DNA of 64,000 bases from Haloarchaeobius salinus. GTDB lineage: Archaea; Halobacteriota; Halobacteria; Halobacteriales; Natrialbaceae. Position 1 is the first letter of the stretch, and the number at the start of each line of letters is the position of its first letter. Of this stretch, positions 1-8,669 are shown in pieces. Made by a program: the position numbers and the translations under genes. The stretch covers positions 1,200,420 through 1,264,419 of the forward strand of contig NZ_JANHAU010000001.1 of assembly GCF_024464185.1 (NCBI RefSeq), in the 5' to 3' direction. The notes beneath the pieces are model-generated. The model made no database searches. It saw nothing but the letters and a program-made list of their open reading frames with translations, and was not told the origin of the DNA.

Positions 1-938
1 CTGGCGTCGGCCTCGTAGCCCGTCGGCACGTCGGCGTCGAACTCCATCGCGGCGATCTCGTTGCGGGCGCGGACGACGAACTTCAGGAGGCCGTCGCCGA
101 TGGAGAACTCCTTCGCCGGCGAGAAGTCGCCGGTGAACTCGTCGCGGTCCAGGGCCTCGTTCTTCGTGTACAGCAGCGTGCCGGTGTCGGCGGGGACGCC
201 GCGCTCCTGCAGCAGGAGGGCGTACGCCGCGGCCTGTATCTTGTCGTGGAATCGCGGCTCGCTCTTGAGGTTCTTCCCGGTCTTCAGTTCGACGGGCTGG
301 CCCCGACGGATGGCGTCGGCCCGTCCCTTGATGCCGAACGTCTCCGAGACCAGCAGGCGCTCCGAGCGCCACTCGTCCTCGTCCGCCAGTCTGCCCTGCT
401 GGAGCCAGCCCGCGATAGCCTGGGCGTTCTGGGCCACCTCGCGCTCGACGTCCTCGGCGGTGCGGTCGAGGAGGCCGAGTTCGAGCGCCTGCTCCGCGAC
501 GCGGTCCGACACCGCCTCGTCGAACTCCCGGCCGCGGAGCAGGTCGCCGAACACCTCGTGGACGACGGTCCCCTTCACGACGGGGTAGGCGAGCGGGACG
601 CTGGAGAGCTTGTTCAGGTAGTACATCCGGGGGCACTGCACCCACTGGCGCACGTCGGTCACGTTGACGAGGAAGTCCGGCTCGACGACGACGTACGAGT
701 CGCCCGTCGTCGAGTACGAGAGTTCGCCCTCGTACTCCTCCTGTTTCGGCTCGGTGACCAGCAGCTCCATCCCCGGTTCGAGCACCGCTGCGGTCTCGGT
801 CCAGCGGCCCCACAGCGTGACGGTCGTCGGGGTGTCCTCGGGTCGCTCCAGCCCGACCTCCACGAGTTCACTGGTGCCGTGGCTCGTGTTCACCGACCGC
901 TCCTCCCCGACCGTCGTGACGATGCCGCGAACGCTCAC
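1..938 (-). CDS. Dna2-like nuclease/helicase, 5' part (cut by window edge)
   Basis: The first 312 codons of a larger protein are present. The N-terminal ~90 residues look like an OB-fold-type region. Cys102 then opens a CPRMYYLN motif, and a nuclease core follows with RADAI and ELKTGK (the D...ExK of the PD-(D/E)XK fold) near residues 210-225. In Cas4/Dna2 nucleases this Cys helps hold a [4Fe-4S] cluster. The expected superfamily I helicase would lie beyond position 1. The GTG start at 938 is chosen because a TTTAAG box (about 961-969) lies 27 nt upstream, as for a leaderless mRNA, and no in-frame ATG is better placed. Family inferred from motifs; a stand-alone Cas4-like nuclease cannot be excluded. 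Confidence 0.72.
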   Translation of the reverse strand, partial: MSVRGIVTTVGEERSVNTSHGTSELVEVGLERPEDTPTTVTLWGRWTETAAVLEPGMELLVTEPKQEEYEGELSYSTTGDSYVVVEPDFLVNVTDVRQWVQCPRMYYLNKLSSVPLAYPVVKGTVVHEVFGDLLRGREFDEAVSDRVAEQALELGLLDRTAEDVEREVAQNAQAIAGWLQQGRLADEDEWRSERLLVSETFGIKGRADAIRRGQPVELKTGKNLKSEPRFHDKIQAAAYALLLQERGVPADTGTLLYTKNEALDRDEFTGDFSPAKEFSIGDGLLKFVVRARNEIAAMEFDADVPTGYEADA

Positions 939-1042
939 GCTCTCCCCTCGGTCGGCACCGTTCTTAAACGCTGGCTCCCGGCGAGGGCGATTGCCCGTGG
1001 CTTGACGGGGTTTGATAAGGCCCCGTCGGCAACCGTCCCGGT

Positions 1043-1561
1043 ATGTCCAGTCCCGAGGACCGCGAGATACCGGTGTTGACCCCCCTGGCCGACGCGCTGG
1101 AGCGCGTCGTCTTCGCCGACTGGTACCGCTGGTTCGTGCGCGGGCTGCTGGTGGCTGCCGGGCTCGTCGGTGCGGTCCACCTCGTCCGGGCGACGACCGA
1201 CCTGCTCGCCCTCTCCGCCGGTGGGGCCGAGCTCCTCACCGTGTTGACGAACGTGGTCGTCACGCTGTTCGTCCTCGCTGGCGCGCTCCAGCTCCTGATG
1301 CTGGCCCGTGGCGTCAGGCGGCGGGAGCTCGTCGTCGCCGAGTCCGCCGCCGGCGTCGAGGAGTCCGCCGAGGAGGTCAAGACCGCGGCGAAGGAGCTGG
1401 AGGAGACCGCCGCCGATACCGGCGACGAGGAGGTCGAGCGCGAGATATCCGACCGCGTCGAGCAGGTCGAGGAGCAGGCCGACGAGGTCAAGGAGAACGT
1501 CGAGGGTGTCAAGAACGAGTTGTACGGCCCGAAGCGGGCAGAGAACGACGAGGACGCCTGA
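1043..1561 (+). CDS. Two-TM membrane protein with acidic coiled-coil tail
   Basis: 172 residues of unknown function. Residues ~30-50 and ~64-92 are hydrophobic and look like two transmembrane helices. The C-terminal ~75 residues are a Glu/Val-rich heptad-like segment (repeats such as EEVKTAAKELEE), probably a cytoplasmic coiled coil. A TATA-like TTTGATAAG stands about 30 nt before the ATG. It is divergent from the Dna2-like gene and shares its ~100 bp promoter interval. No catalytic motif is visible, so I assign no function. Confidence 0.7.
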   Translation: MSSPEDREIPVLTPLADALERVVFADWYRWFVRGLLVAAGLVGAVHLVRATTDLLALSAGGAELLTVLTNVVVTLFVLAGALQLLMLARGVRRRELVVAESAAGVEESAEEVKTAAKELEETAADTGDEEVEREISDRVEQVEEQADEVKENVEGVKNELYGPKRAENDEDA

Positions 1562-1645
1562 TTCGCGGACGCCGGGACTCCACCGGCGGCGGACACGGCT
1601 CTCGGCCACCGATACGTTCTTGCGACCGTACGAGCTAGCCCCAGT

Positions 1646-2197
1646 ATGCGCGTTCGAGACTGGGACGACATCGTCGCGGACGTGGTCGAGTCGGGCGCGG
1701 AGCCCGAGGGCTGGCGCGCGGTCGCCGGCGACCGGGCGACCGGGCTCGGCGAGGACCTGTATCTCGGACACCCGGACAGCGGCGTCTACCACCTGAAGAC
1801 GTACGCGAAGAACCCGTTCGAGGTCCACGGCGTCGGCACCCGGGTCGCCCGACGGCTGGACGACGAACTCGAACCCCTGTTCCCGACGAAGACCGACGGG
1901 AGCCGGTTCGCGGTGCAGTCCCCACCCGAGGACGAGGAGGAGGCCGAAGACGCCGCCAAGCGCCTGCAGGCGGTCGTGGAGGCCCACGCTGACGCACCGA
2001 CGACGCCAGCCGATTTCTTCGACGACGTGATGGACGCGCTCGACAGCCCGGCGTTCGGGCCGATGGAGTTCGACAACTACGACCGACCGGAGGGGCTGGA
2101 CGACCTCGCGACGACGTTCGCGGACGCAGAGGAGGTGCTGGACACGGAACTCGACGAGGTCATCGAGGACGACGGGGTCGACCGGGGGTTCCAGTGA
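1646..2197 (+). CDS. Uncharacterised acidic haloarchaeal protein
   Basis: 183 residues, very acidic, no signal peptide and no transmembrane segment, so probably cytoplasmic. The N-terminal half contains an aromatic/glycine-rich stretch (DLYLGHPDSGVYHLKTYAKNP) resembling a small alpha/beta domain. The C-terminal half is helical and rich in Asp/Glu. I recognise it only as a probable conserved haloarchaeal hypothetical. The next gene is codirectional, 70 nt away, with its own TATA-like box, so cotranscription is not required. Confidence 0.65.
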   Translation: MRVRDWDDIVADVVESGAEPEGWRAVAGDRATGLGEDLYLGHPDSGVYHLKTYAKNPFEVHGVGTRVARRLDDELEPLFPTKTDGSRFAVQSPPEDEEEAEDAAKRLQAVVEAHADAPTTPADFFDDVMDALDSPAFGPMEFDNYDRPEGLDDLATTFADAEEVLDTELDEVIEDDGVDRGFQ

Positions 2198-2267
2198 GGG
2201 GGACGCGGCGGTGGTCGACGCCCCCGGGAACGGGGGTTTCAAACCCGCCGGGGCCGTTGCCCCGGGT

Positions 2268-2651
2268 ATGACTCCCGAGGAGACCGTCCTGGACTACTAC
2301 GAGGCGTTGCGCCGGGGCGAGCCGCTGTACCCGTACTTCGCCGAGCGCGAGGAGACGTGGAAGGCGGCCATCAGCACCGAGTACAGCGGCTACGACGCCG
2401 TCAGCGAGGCACTGCGAGAGCAGACACGCACGACCGACGAGTGGACCGTCGAGAGCGAGGCCCTGTCGGTCACCGAGAGCGAGGGGAGTGCGCTGTTCGA
2501 CGACGCCGTTCGGATGGCCTGGACCGACACCCGGACGGGCGAGCGGTACGGCTTCGACTCGCGCTGGAGCGGCGCGCTCGAACCGGTCGACGGCGACGAG
2601 GCGGAGTGGGGGTTCGTCCAGATGCACGTGTCGGCACCGCAGTCCATCTGA
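2268..2651 (+). CDS. NTF2/SnoaL-like small protein
   Basis: 127 residues starting MTPEETVLDYYEALRRGEP, the typical opening helix of NTF2-like (SnoaL) cone-fold proteins, followed by alternating strands ending in WGFVQMHV. The family covers isomerases, hydrolases and ligand-binding proteins, so no reaction can be named. I prefer the ATG at 2268 over an in-frame start 57 nt upstream because a TTTCAAA box lies ~27 nt before it. One base separates its stop from the next start, implying coexpression with the small membrane protein. Confidence 0.68.
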   Translation: MTPEETVLDYYEALRRGEPLYPYFAEREETWKAAISTEYSGYDAVSEALREQTRTTDEWTVESEALSVTESEGSALFDDAVRMAWTDTRTGERYGFDSRWSGALEPVDGDEAEWGFVQMHVSAPQSI

Positions 2652-2652
2652 C

Positions 2653-2892
2653 ATGGTCGGACCATCGATGACCGGCGAGGACCGTACGGTCGGGATGAAA
2701 CGCATCCAGTTCGCGTTCGTCGTCATGGTCGCTGCGTCGGGCGCACTCGTCGCGCTGCAGGCGGAGGCGTCGCTGGCCATCATCGCGGCGGCGGCGGTCG
2801 GCGGGGCCGTCGTCGGTGCGGTGCTCTGGTGGTACCTCGTCAGCACGTTCCGTTCCTCGCAGCGGGAGACGGAGGCGCGGTCGCGTCGATAG
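2653..2892 (+). CDS. Small two-TM membrane protein
   Basis: 79 residues with two hydrophobic segments (about residues 19-35 and 40-62) and a basic C-terminus (SSQRETEARSRR) that by the positive-inside rule should be cytoplasmic. It begins one base after the NTF2-like gene stops, so translation is probably coupled. Function unknown. Support comes from the tight spacing, the membrane pattern and haloarchaeal codon usage. Confidence 0.6.
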   Translation: MVGPSMTGEDRTVGMKRIQFAFVVMVAASGALVALQAEASLAIIAAAAVGGAVVGAVLWWYLVSTFRSSQRETEARSRR

Positions 2893-2909
2893 AAGACCGC
2901 GGGAGCGAC

Positions 2910-3872
2910 CTAGATACCCATCCGGCTGATCCACGTGCCGGGGTCGTCGAGCTCGTCGTCCGTCGGCAGGTTCTCGGGCGACTCCCAGACCAGCCCTGCG
3001 GCCTCCAGCCCGCGGAGTGCGGCGACGCCCTCGAAGAACGCCTTGCCGCGCTCGTACTGCTGGCGTTTCAGGCCGAGGCCGAGCAGCCGCTTCGCGAGCT
3101 TCGAGAGCGGACCGCCGCCCTGTCTGCGGGCGTCGACCTTCGCGCGGAGGTCGGCGTACTCGTCGTCGAACGCGTGGTCCATCAGGAGCTCGGCGTAGCC
3201 CTCGACGACGGTCATCGCGACGTTCATCTCGCGGAACGCCTCCCTGTCGAGCCCGCCGTGGGTGAGGTCCTCGAGGCCGTCCTCCATGCGCTCTTCGAGG
3301 TAGGAGGAGAGCCAGGGTGCCGCCCCGAACTCGGCGGCGTGGGTCACCTCGTGGAAGGCGATCCAGCGGCGGAACCGGGGGAAGTCGACGTGGAGGTCGG
3401 CCGCGACCTGCCGGATGTTCGGGTGGACGAAGTAGAGCGCGTGGTCGGCGTCGACCTCGTCGGCGAGCAACAGCGGGTCGTACTGGCCGAGGACGTTCCG
3501 CGCGAGGAAGCCCAGCATGAACGACATCGTCCCGGTGTTGACGGCGCGGGCGACGCCGGGGAGGAAGTCGGTCTGCTGGCCCTCGAGCGGTTCGAGCACG
3601 CGCCGGAAGGTGGCGACGTTGGCGTCGATCCAGTGGTGGCGGTGCTGTATCTCGATGGTGTCCGGCACGTCGAAGTCGATGGCGGCGACCTCTCGGACCC
3701 GGTCGCGCGCGTCCCGGACGTCTGTCGCGTAGCCCGAGCGTTCGGCGGCGGTCAGGGCGACCGAGCCCGGTTCCGTGCCGGCGCGGGCCGCCTCGACGAC
3801 GGCGTCCCAGTCGATGGCACCCTCGCCGCTCCCGGAGGATGCGACCGCACGGACGCTATGGAAGAGGTTCAC
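2910..3872 (-). CDS. Zinc-dependent metalloprotease, DUF2342-like
   Basis: 320 residues with an HExxH zinc-protease motif in FHEVTHAAEF (about residue 185), preceded by LYFVHPNIRQ and followed by ERMEDGLEDLTHGG and EGYAELLMDHAFD, the layout of the zinc-dependent metalloproteases described as F420-biosynthesis-associated (DUF2342). That name reflects genome context; substrates are unknown. A TTG start 27 nt further upstream is possible, but the GTG at 3872 lies ~27 nt from a TTTTGCG box and gives the plausible N-terminus (M/V)NLFHSVRAV. Convergent with the small genes at 2.2-2.9 kb. Confidence 0.8.
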   Translation of the reverse strand: MNLFHSVRAVASSGSGEGAIDWDAVVEAARAGTEPGSVALTAAERSGYATDVRDARDRVREVAAIDFDVPDTIEIQHRHHWIDANVATFRRVLEPLEGQQTDFLPGVARAVNTGTMSFMLGFLARNVLGQYDPLLLADEVDADHALYFVHPNIRQVAADLHVDFPRFRRWIAFHEVTHAAEFGAAPWLSSYLEERMEDGLEDLTHGGLDREAFREMNVAMTVVEGYAELLMDHAFDDEYADLRAKVDARRQGGGPLSKLAKRLLGLGLKRQQYERGKAFFEGVAALRGLEAAGLVWESPENLPTDDELDDPGTWISRMGI

Positions 3873-3925
3873 ACGCCCGGATTGGGACCGCGGACGCAAA
3901 ACGTTTCTGTGTAGTCGAGTCGTCG

Positions 3926-4219
3926 CTACTCCTCGATTTCGACCATCTCGGGCTCGAACTCGTCGATATCCTCCTCGGCATCGCCGTCGAGCGCCTTCTT
4001 GACGCCGAACGCGACGAGCACGAGCAGGAGGAGGCCGACGAGGACGGCCACGGGGCTCGGGCCCGGGAGGCCGGCGGAGCCGGAGTCGTCTCCCCAGTCG
4101 ATATCGACCTCGTCGTCGGCTGCACCCTCCTCGAGTGCCTCCTCCTCGTCGCCATCGCCGAACGTGGGACCGAAGCTCGTGTCGCCGTCGAAGTGGAGCT
4201 CGAACAGTGTAATCTCCAT
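3926..4219 (-). CDS. Acidic single-pass membrane protein
   Basis: 97 residues. After an N-terminal [13 protein letters not shown] and a stretch very rich in Glu/Asp comes one hydrophobic helix (about residues 56-73, [17 protein letters not shown]) and another acidic tail. It resembles small haloarchaeal membrane-anchored proteins of unknown role. An AATAAG box lies on the minus strand ~30 nt upstream of the ATG. Divergent from the M42 peptidase gene. No function assigned. Confidence 0.65.
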   Translation of the reverse strand: MEITLFELHFDGDTSFGPTFGDGDEEEALEEGAADDEVDIDWGDDSGSAGLPGPSPVAVLVGLLLLVLVAFGVKKALDGDAEEDIDEFEPEMVEIEE

Positions 4220-4317
4220 ACGAATCAGTTCGACGACAGTCGACTTATTGATTGTCCCTCCACGTTCGCACGGCGCGGGACCGTCGGGTTCAAACCGGGG
4301 CCGTTCCATCGACCGGT

Positions 4318-5382
4318 ATGGACGAGCACGAACGCGAGTTCCTGATGGAGCTGCTGGAGACGCCGAGCCCGTCGGGCTACGAGACGCGCGGCCAGCGGGT
4401 GTGGGTCGAGTACGTCGAACAGTTCGCCGACGAGGTACACACGGACGCATACGGCAACGCGGTGGCGGTCGCAGAGGGGAGCGCCGACGCACCCTCCGTG
4501 GCGTTCACGGGCCACGCCGACGAGATCGGCTTCGCGGTCAACCGCATCGACGACGACGGCTTCCTCCACCTCGCGCCCATCGGGGGCTCCGACCGGACCG
4601 TCTCGAAGGGCCAGCACGTCACGGTCCACACCGGCGACGGACCGGTGTCGGGCGTCGTCACGCAGACCGCCATCCACCTGCGCGAGCGCGACAAGGACGA
4701 GTTCGAGGACATCACCGCACAGACCGTCGACATCGGGGCCGCGGACGGCGACGCGGCCCGCGAGACCGTCGAGATCGGCGACCCCATCACGTTCGCAAGC
4801 GGCGTCGAGGAGCTCATGGGCAGCCGCATCGCGGGCCGCGCGCTCGACAACCGCGTCGGCACGTGGGCGTCCGCCGAGGCGCTCCGCCGGGCCGTCGCGG
4901 CAGACGTCGACGCGACCGTGTACGCCGTCTCGACGGTTCAGGAGGAGCTCGGCGCGCAGGGCGCGAAGATGGTCGGAACGGAGGTCGACGCCGACGCGGT
5001 CGTCGTCGTCGACGTCTCCCACGTCTCGGACTACCCGGGCGGGAAGGCGGACAAGGCGGGCGACACCGAACTCGGCGGCGGTCCCATCGTCGGCCGCGGC
5101 GGCGCGAACCACCCGGTCGTCGCGCAGGCGGTGCGGAAGGCCGCGGCGGACGCGGACATCGACGTGCAGCTGCAGGCCGACCCGAACGCCGGCGGCACCG
5201 ACGCGCGCTCGTTCTACACCGCCCGTGGCGGCGTCCCGACGCTGAACCTCGGCGTGCCGAACCGCTACATGCACACGCCCGTCGAGGTCGTCGACACCGA
5301 GGATCTGGACGCCGTCGCCGATCTGCTCGCCGCGTTCGCCGGCCAGAGCGGCGAGTACGACACGTTCGCCGTCGACGTGTAA
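4318..5382 (+). CDS. M42-family aminopeptidase
   Basis: 354 residues, the normal length for M42 (TET-type, endoglucanase-M-like) dinuclear metallo-aminopeptidases, which trim peptides released by the proteasome. Metal and catalytic residues are visible: [10 protein letters not shown] (His/Asp ligand pair), RALDNRVG (bridging Asp), [11 protein letters not shown] (catalytic Glu pair), VVDVSHVSD (Asp ligand), and [14 protein letters not shown] (C-terminal His ligand). The ATG at 4318 follows a TTCAAAC box by ~27 nt, so earlier in-frame starts are rejected. Cytoplasmic and soluble. Substrate range cannot be read from sequence. Confidence 0.9.
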   Translation: MDEHEREFLMELLETPSPSGYETRGQRVWVEYVEQFADEVHTDAYGNAVAVAEGSADAPSVAFTGHADEIGFAVNRIDDDGFLHLAPIGGSDRTVSKGQHVTVHTGDGPVSGVVTQTAIHLRERDKDEFEDITAQTVDIGAADGDAARETVEIGDPITFASGVEELMGSRIAGRALDNRVGTWASAEALRRAVAADVDATVYAVSTVQEELGAQGAKMVGTEVDADAVVVVDVSHVSDYPGGKADKAGDTELGGGPIVGRGGANHPVVAQAVRKAAADADIDVQLQADPNAGGTDARSFYTARGGVPTLNLGVPNRYMHTPVEVVDTEDLDAVADLLAAFAGQSGEYDTFAVDV

Positions 5383-5444
5383 GGGCGGCGACAACGCGTC
5401 CACGACTCGGTACGTTTATGAACGCGTCGACAGGCCGTGTGAGT

Positions 5445-5639
5445 ATGAGTGAATCGAGTGGCAGGCCGCTTGACGTGCTCGAAGCCTCCGTCGGCGAGCA
5501 GGTCACGGTCCGACTGAAAGGTGGCGAGGAGTACGACGGCGAGCTCACCGGCTACGACCAGCACATGAACCTCGTGCTGGACCGAGGCGACAACACAACC
5601 ATTATACGAGGCGATAACGTCGTTTCGATAACTCCATGA
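5445..5639 (+). CDS. LSm (Sm-like) RNA-binding protein
   Basis: 64 residues containing both Sm motifs: Sm1 in [26 protein letters not shown] and Sm2 in [10 protein letters not shown]. Archaeal LSm proteins form heptameric rings that bind U-rich RNA. I chose the ATG at 5445; an in-frame ATG at 5418 sits inside the TATA-like CGTTTATGAAC, which is better read as the promoter. The stop overlaps the L37e start (ATGA), so the two are translationally coupled, a conserved pairing in haloarchaea. Confidence 0.93.
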   Translation: MSESSGRPLDVLEASVGEQVTVRLKGGEEYDGELTGYDQHMNLVLDRGDNTTIIRGDNVVSITP

Positions 5640-5809
5640 CTGGTGCAGGAACCCCCTCCCAAGGCAAGAAGAACACCACGACGCACGTGAAGTGCCGACG
5701 GTGTGGTGAGAAGTCCTATCACGTGAAGAAAAGCGTCTGCTCCTCGTGTGGCTTCGGCAAGTCCGCCAAGCGGCGCGACTACGAGTGGCAGTCCAAGGCC
5801 GGCGAGTAA
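5636..5809 (+). CDS. rpl37e: 50S ribosomal protein L37e
   Basis: 57 residues with the L37e zinc-ribbon: [11 protein letters not shown] followed by [17 protein letters not shown]. This is a basic large-subunit protein of the archaeal/eukaryotic ribosome. Its start codon overlaps the last codon and stop of the LSm gene by four bases. The positive charge and four-cysteine pattern make the call secure despite the small size. Confidence 0.95.
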   Translation: MTGAGTPSQGKKNTTTHVKCRRCGEKSYHVKKSVCSSCGFGKSAKRRDYEWQSKAGE

Positions 5810-5966
5810 CGCCCGATTCTCACTCGCGTTCTCCACCGACGCAGAGCCGTGGCTCCGTGCGTCGCACCCGGGATTATATCCACGAACGTGCATATATTTC
5901 CCCGGGACAGCGGCCAAGAGAACACAACCACGGGGATTTTTACCGTCCGGTACCTGACCCTCTCAC

Positions 5967-7448
5967 ATGACACACGGGTCGGGGCAGTCCCCGCACCGGA
6001 GCGGACCAACCGAGAAGTGCGGCGTCGTCGGCGTCGCGCTCGCCGACCGCGCCGCCGCGCGGCCGCTGTACTACTCCCTCTACGCGCTCCAGCACCGCGG
6101 GCAGGAGTCCGCGGGCATCGTCACCCACGACGGGTTCCAGCAGCACGACCACGTCGAGATGGGACTCGTCGGCGACGCCTTCGACGAGGCCGACATCGAC
6201 CGGCTCAACGGTGAGTCCGGGATCGGCCACGTGCGCTATCCGACCGCCGGGAGCGTCGACAAGTCCTGCGCACAGCCGTTCACCGTCTCGTTCAAGTCGG
6301 GCTCGCTCGCGCTCTCGCACAACGGCAACCTCGTCAACGCCGACGAGATCCGCGACGAGCTGGCGGGCATGGGACACGCGTTCACCTCCGACGGCGACAC
6401 CGAGGTCATCGCCCACGACCTCGCGCGGAACCTGCTGGAGGCCGACCTCGTACGGGCGGTCAAGCGCACGATGAGCCGCATCCACGGCTCGTACTCGCTG
6501 ACCATCATGCACGACGAGACGGTGCTCGGCGTCCGCGACCCCGAGGGCAACCGTCCGCTCTGCATCGGCGAGATCGAGGACGGCTACGTGCTCGCCTCCG
6601 AATCGGCTGCCATCGACACGCTCGACGGCGACCTGGTCCGAGACGTGAACCCCGGCGAGCTCGTCGTCCTCCACGAGGACGGCTCCGGCTTCGACTCCTA
6701 CCAGCTCGTCGAGCAGGAGAACACCGCGCACTGCTTCTTCGAGCACGTCTACTTCGCCCGGCCCGACTCCGTCATCGACGACGAGCTCGTCTACGAGGTG
6801 CGGCGCGAGCTCGGACGCCACCTCTGGGACGAGTCCGGCATCGAGACCGACGTCGTGATGCCCGTACCCGACTCCGGGCGTGCGTTCGCCTCCGGCTACG
6901 CCGAGGCCGCACAGGAGGCAGGGGCCGGCACCGAGTTCGCGGAGGGGCTGATGAAGAACCGCTACGTCGGCCGGACGTTCATCATGCCCACCCAGGACGA
7001 GCGCGAGCGCGCCGTCCGCCTGAAGCTCAATCCCATCAAGTCCACCGTCGAGGGCAAGACCGTCACGCTCATCGACGACTCCATCGTCCGCGGGACGACC
7101 TCGACCCAGCTCGTCGCCCTGCTCAAGGACTGCGGGGCCGAGGAGGTCCACATGCGCATCGGCGCACCGCCCATCGTCGCGCCCTGCTACATGGGCATCG
7201 ACATGGCGACACGGGAGGAGCTCATCGCCGCGGGTCAGGACGTCGCGGACATCCAGGCGGAGATCGAGGCGGACTCGCTCGCGTACCTCTCCATCGACGC
7301 CGTCGCGGACGCCCTGAACCGCTCGCGGGCCGACCTCTGTCTCGGCTGCGTCACCGGCGAGTACCCGTACGACATCGAGGGCGAATCGACCGACCGCGAG
7401 GTCGAACGACCCGTCATCGAGGGGCAGGACCTCGCCGCCGACGACTGA
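5967..7448 (+). CDS. purF: Amidophosphoribosyltransferase
   Basis: 493 residues. It catalyses the first committed step of purine synthesis, glutamine + PRPP to 5-phosphoribosylamine. The N-terminal nucleophile-type glutaminase domain starts at Cys18 (KCGVVGVALAD) after a short propeptide that would be removed. It carries QHRGQESAGI and IGHVRYPTAG. The C-terminal phosphoribosyltransferase domain has the PRPP loop VTLIDDSIVRGTTS and a late CLGCVTGEYP. A TTTTTACC box about 29 nt upstream supports leaderless initiation at 5967. Stand-alone, no other pur genes nearby. Confidence 0.95.
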   Translation: MTHGSGQSPHRSGPTEKCGVVGVALADRAAARPLYYSLYALQHRGQESAGIVTHDGFQQHDHVEMGLVGDAFDEADIDRLNGESGIGHVRYPTAGSVDKSCAQPFTVSFKSGSLALSHNGNLVNADEIRDELAGMGHAFTSDGDTEVIAHDLARNLLEADLVRAVKRTMSRIHGSYSLTIMHDETVLGVRDPEGNRPLCIGEIEDGYVLASESAAIDTLDGDLVRDVNPGELVVLHEDGSGFDSYQLVEQENTAHCFFEHVYFARPDSVIDDELVYEVRRELGRHLWDESGIETDVVMPVPDSGRAFASGYAEAAQEAGAGTEFAEGLMKNRYVGRTFIMPTQDERERAVRLKLNPIKSTVEGKTVTLIDDSIVRGTTSTQLVALLKDCGAEEVHMRIGAPPIVAPCYMGIDMATREELIAAGQDVADIQAEIEADSLAYLSIDAVADALNRSRADLCLGCVTGEYPYDIEGESTDREVERPVIEGQDLAADD

Positions 7449-7517
7449 GGCCACCCCGCGGGGATTGCTACCACACGTTGTCACTCGTTTAAGAACCGCC
7501 GAGGCGGACGTTCGTGT

Positions 7518-8054
7518 ATGCCCGGAGCAGTCTTCCTGGAGGGCGACGACGTCGACCTCTGCACCATCGAGAAAGCGGATGCGGCGTTCGTCACCGAGGC
7601 CCTGAACGACCCCGAGGTGCGGGTCCCACTCGGCATCGCCGAGCCGAAGAACGAGACACAGCACGAGGAGTGGATCGAGGAGCAGGTGTCGAGCGACGAG
7701 GGCTTCAACCTGCTCGTGGTCGCCGACGACGAGCCCATCGGCGTCATCAACTCGAACTGGTTGAGCGAACGCCACGGCCACGCGGTCATGTCGGCGTGGC
7801 TCGCGGCCGACGCCCAGGGCCAGGGCTACGGCGCGGACGCGACTAGCACGTTCGTCGACTTCCTGATGAACGAACGGCGGATGCAGACGGTCCGCGCCGA
7901 AGCGTTCGCGTTCAACGAGGCGTCCAACGCGATGCTGCAGTCCATCGGCATGGAGCGCGTCGGCTCCATCCCGAACTGGGCGTTCGTCGACGGCGAGTAC
8001 CACGACTCGCACATCTACGCCGTCACGGCCGAGCAGTGGCGGAACCGGCGCTGA
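7518..8054 (+). CDS. GNAT-family N-acetyltransferase (RimJ/RimL-like)
   Basis: 178 residues with the GNAT layout: N-terminal LEGDDVDLCTIEKAD, central GVINSNW, the acetyl-CoA pyrophosphate loop near AADAQGQGYGADA (Q-x-x-G-x-G/A pattern), and the RimJ/RimL-like RAEAFAFNEASNAMLQSIGMERVG. RimJ/RimL enzymes acetylate ribosomal protein N-termini, but many relatives modify small molecules, so the substrate is unknown. A GTTTAAG box lies about 27 nt upstream. Convergent with the DUF420 gene, 13 nt between stops. Confidence 0.87.
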   Translation: MPGAVFLEGDDVDLCTIEKADAAFVTEALNDPEVRVPLGIAEPKNETQHEEWIEEQVSSDEGFNLLVVADDEPIGVINSNWLSERHGHAVMSAWLAADAQGQGYGADATSTFVDFLMNERRMQTVRAEAFAFNEASNAMLQSIGMERVGSIPNWAFVDGEYHDSHIYAVTAEQWRNRR

Positions 8055-8067
8055 GTGCCCGGCTCGC

Positions 8068-8637
8068 TCAGTAGACGCTCGCCGGCACCAGGTACAGCAG
8101 CACGTAGACGACCGTGCCGAGGACGAACGAGATCAGCCACAGCGGGGCGGCGATCCGCCCGACCTTCGGGTGCGCCGTCTCGGAGAGCTCGCTCATCGGT
8201 CGGGTCACCGCGAGGAGGAGGACGTAGTACAGCAACGGGATACACGCGATGGCGAGTATCATGTGGATCGCCAGGATGGCGAGGTACGCCAGCTCCGCGA
8301 CGCCCGAGCCCGGGAACGTGTTCGGGCCCTTCAGCGCCACCTTGTAGAGGTAGAGCGCGAGGAACGCGACGAACAGGACCGTCGCCGAGAGCATCAGCTT
8401 CCGGTGGCGGTCGTACTGGCCCTGCTTGATGGCGCGCAGTCCCGCGAGGATGACGACGACCGCGACGACGCTGATGGCCGCGTTCACGTGCGGGATGGCC
8501 GAGAGCACCCACTCCGGAGCCGCCGGTAGCAGCGCCTTCGGGATGAGCTGCCGTGCAGCGCCGAAGACGAGCGCCAGCGAGACGATGGAGAAGACGGCGG
8601 TCACCGCCGGGACGTTCCGCTTGACCGTCTGTTGCAT
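8068..8637 (-). CDS. DUF420 membrane protein
   Basis: 189 residues with five to six hydrophobic helices. The segment HVNAAISVVAVVVILAGLRAIKQG...HRKLMLSA is typical of DUF420 proteins, which often sit near cytochrome oxidase and SCO-type copper genes. Conserved histidines at the helix boundaries (HVN, HRKLM, HMILA) could bind heme or copper; this is inference. ATG 8637 is preferred over a TTG 27 nt upstream. It lies 32 nt downstream of the halocyanin-like gene on the same strand, so a shared transcript and an electron-transfer role are plausible. Confidence 0.82.
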   Translation of the reverse strand: MQQTVKRNVPAVTAVFSIVSLALVFGAARQLIPKALLPAAPEWVLSAIPHVNAAISVVAVVVILAGLRAIKQGQYDRHRKLMLSATVLFVAFLALYLYKVALKGPNTFPGSGVAELAYLAILAIHMILAIACIPLLYYVLLLAVTRPMSELSETAHPKVGRIAAPLWLISFVLGTVVYVLLYLVPASVY

Positions 8638-8669
8638 ACCCGGGTCTCGGGGCGGGACGCCCAAAGCCG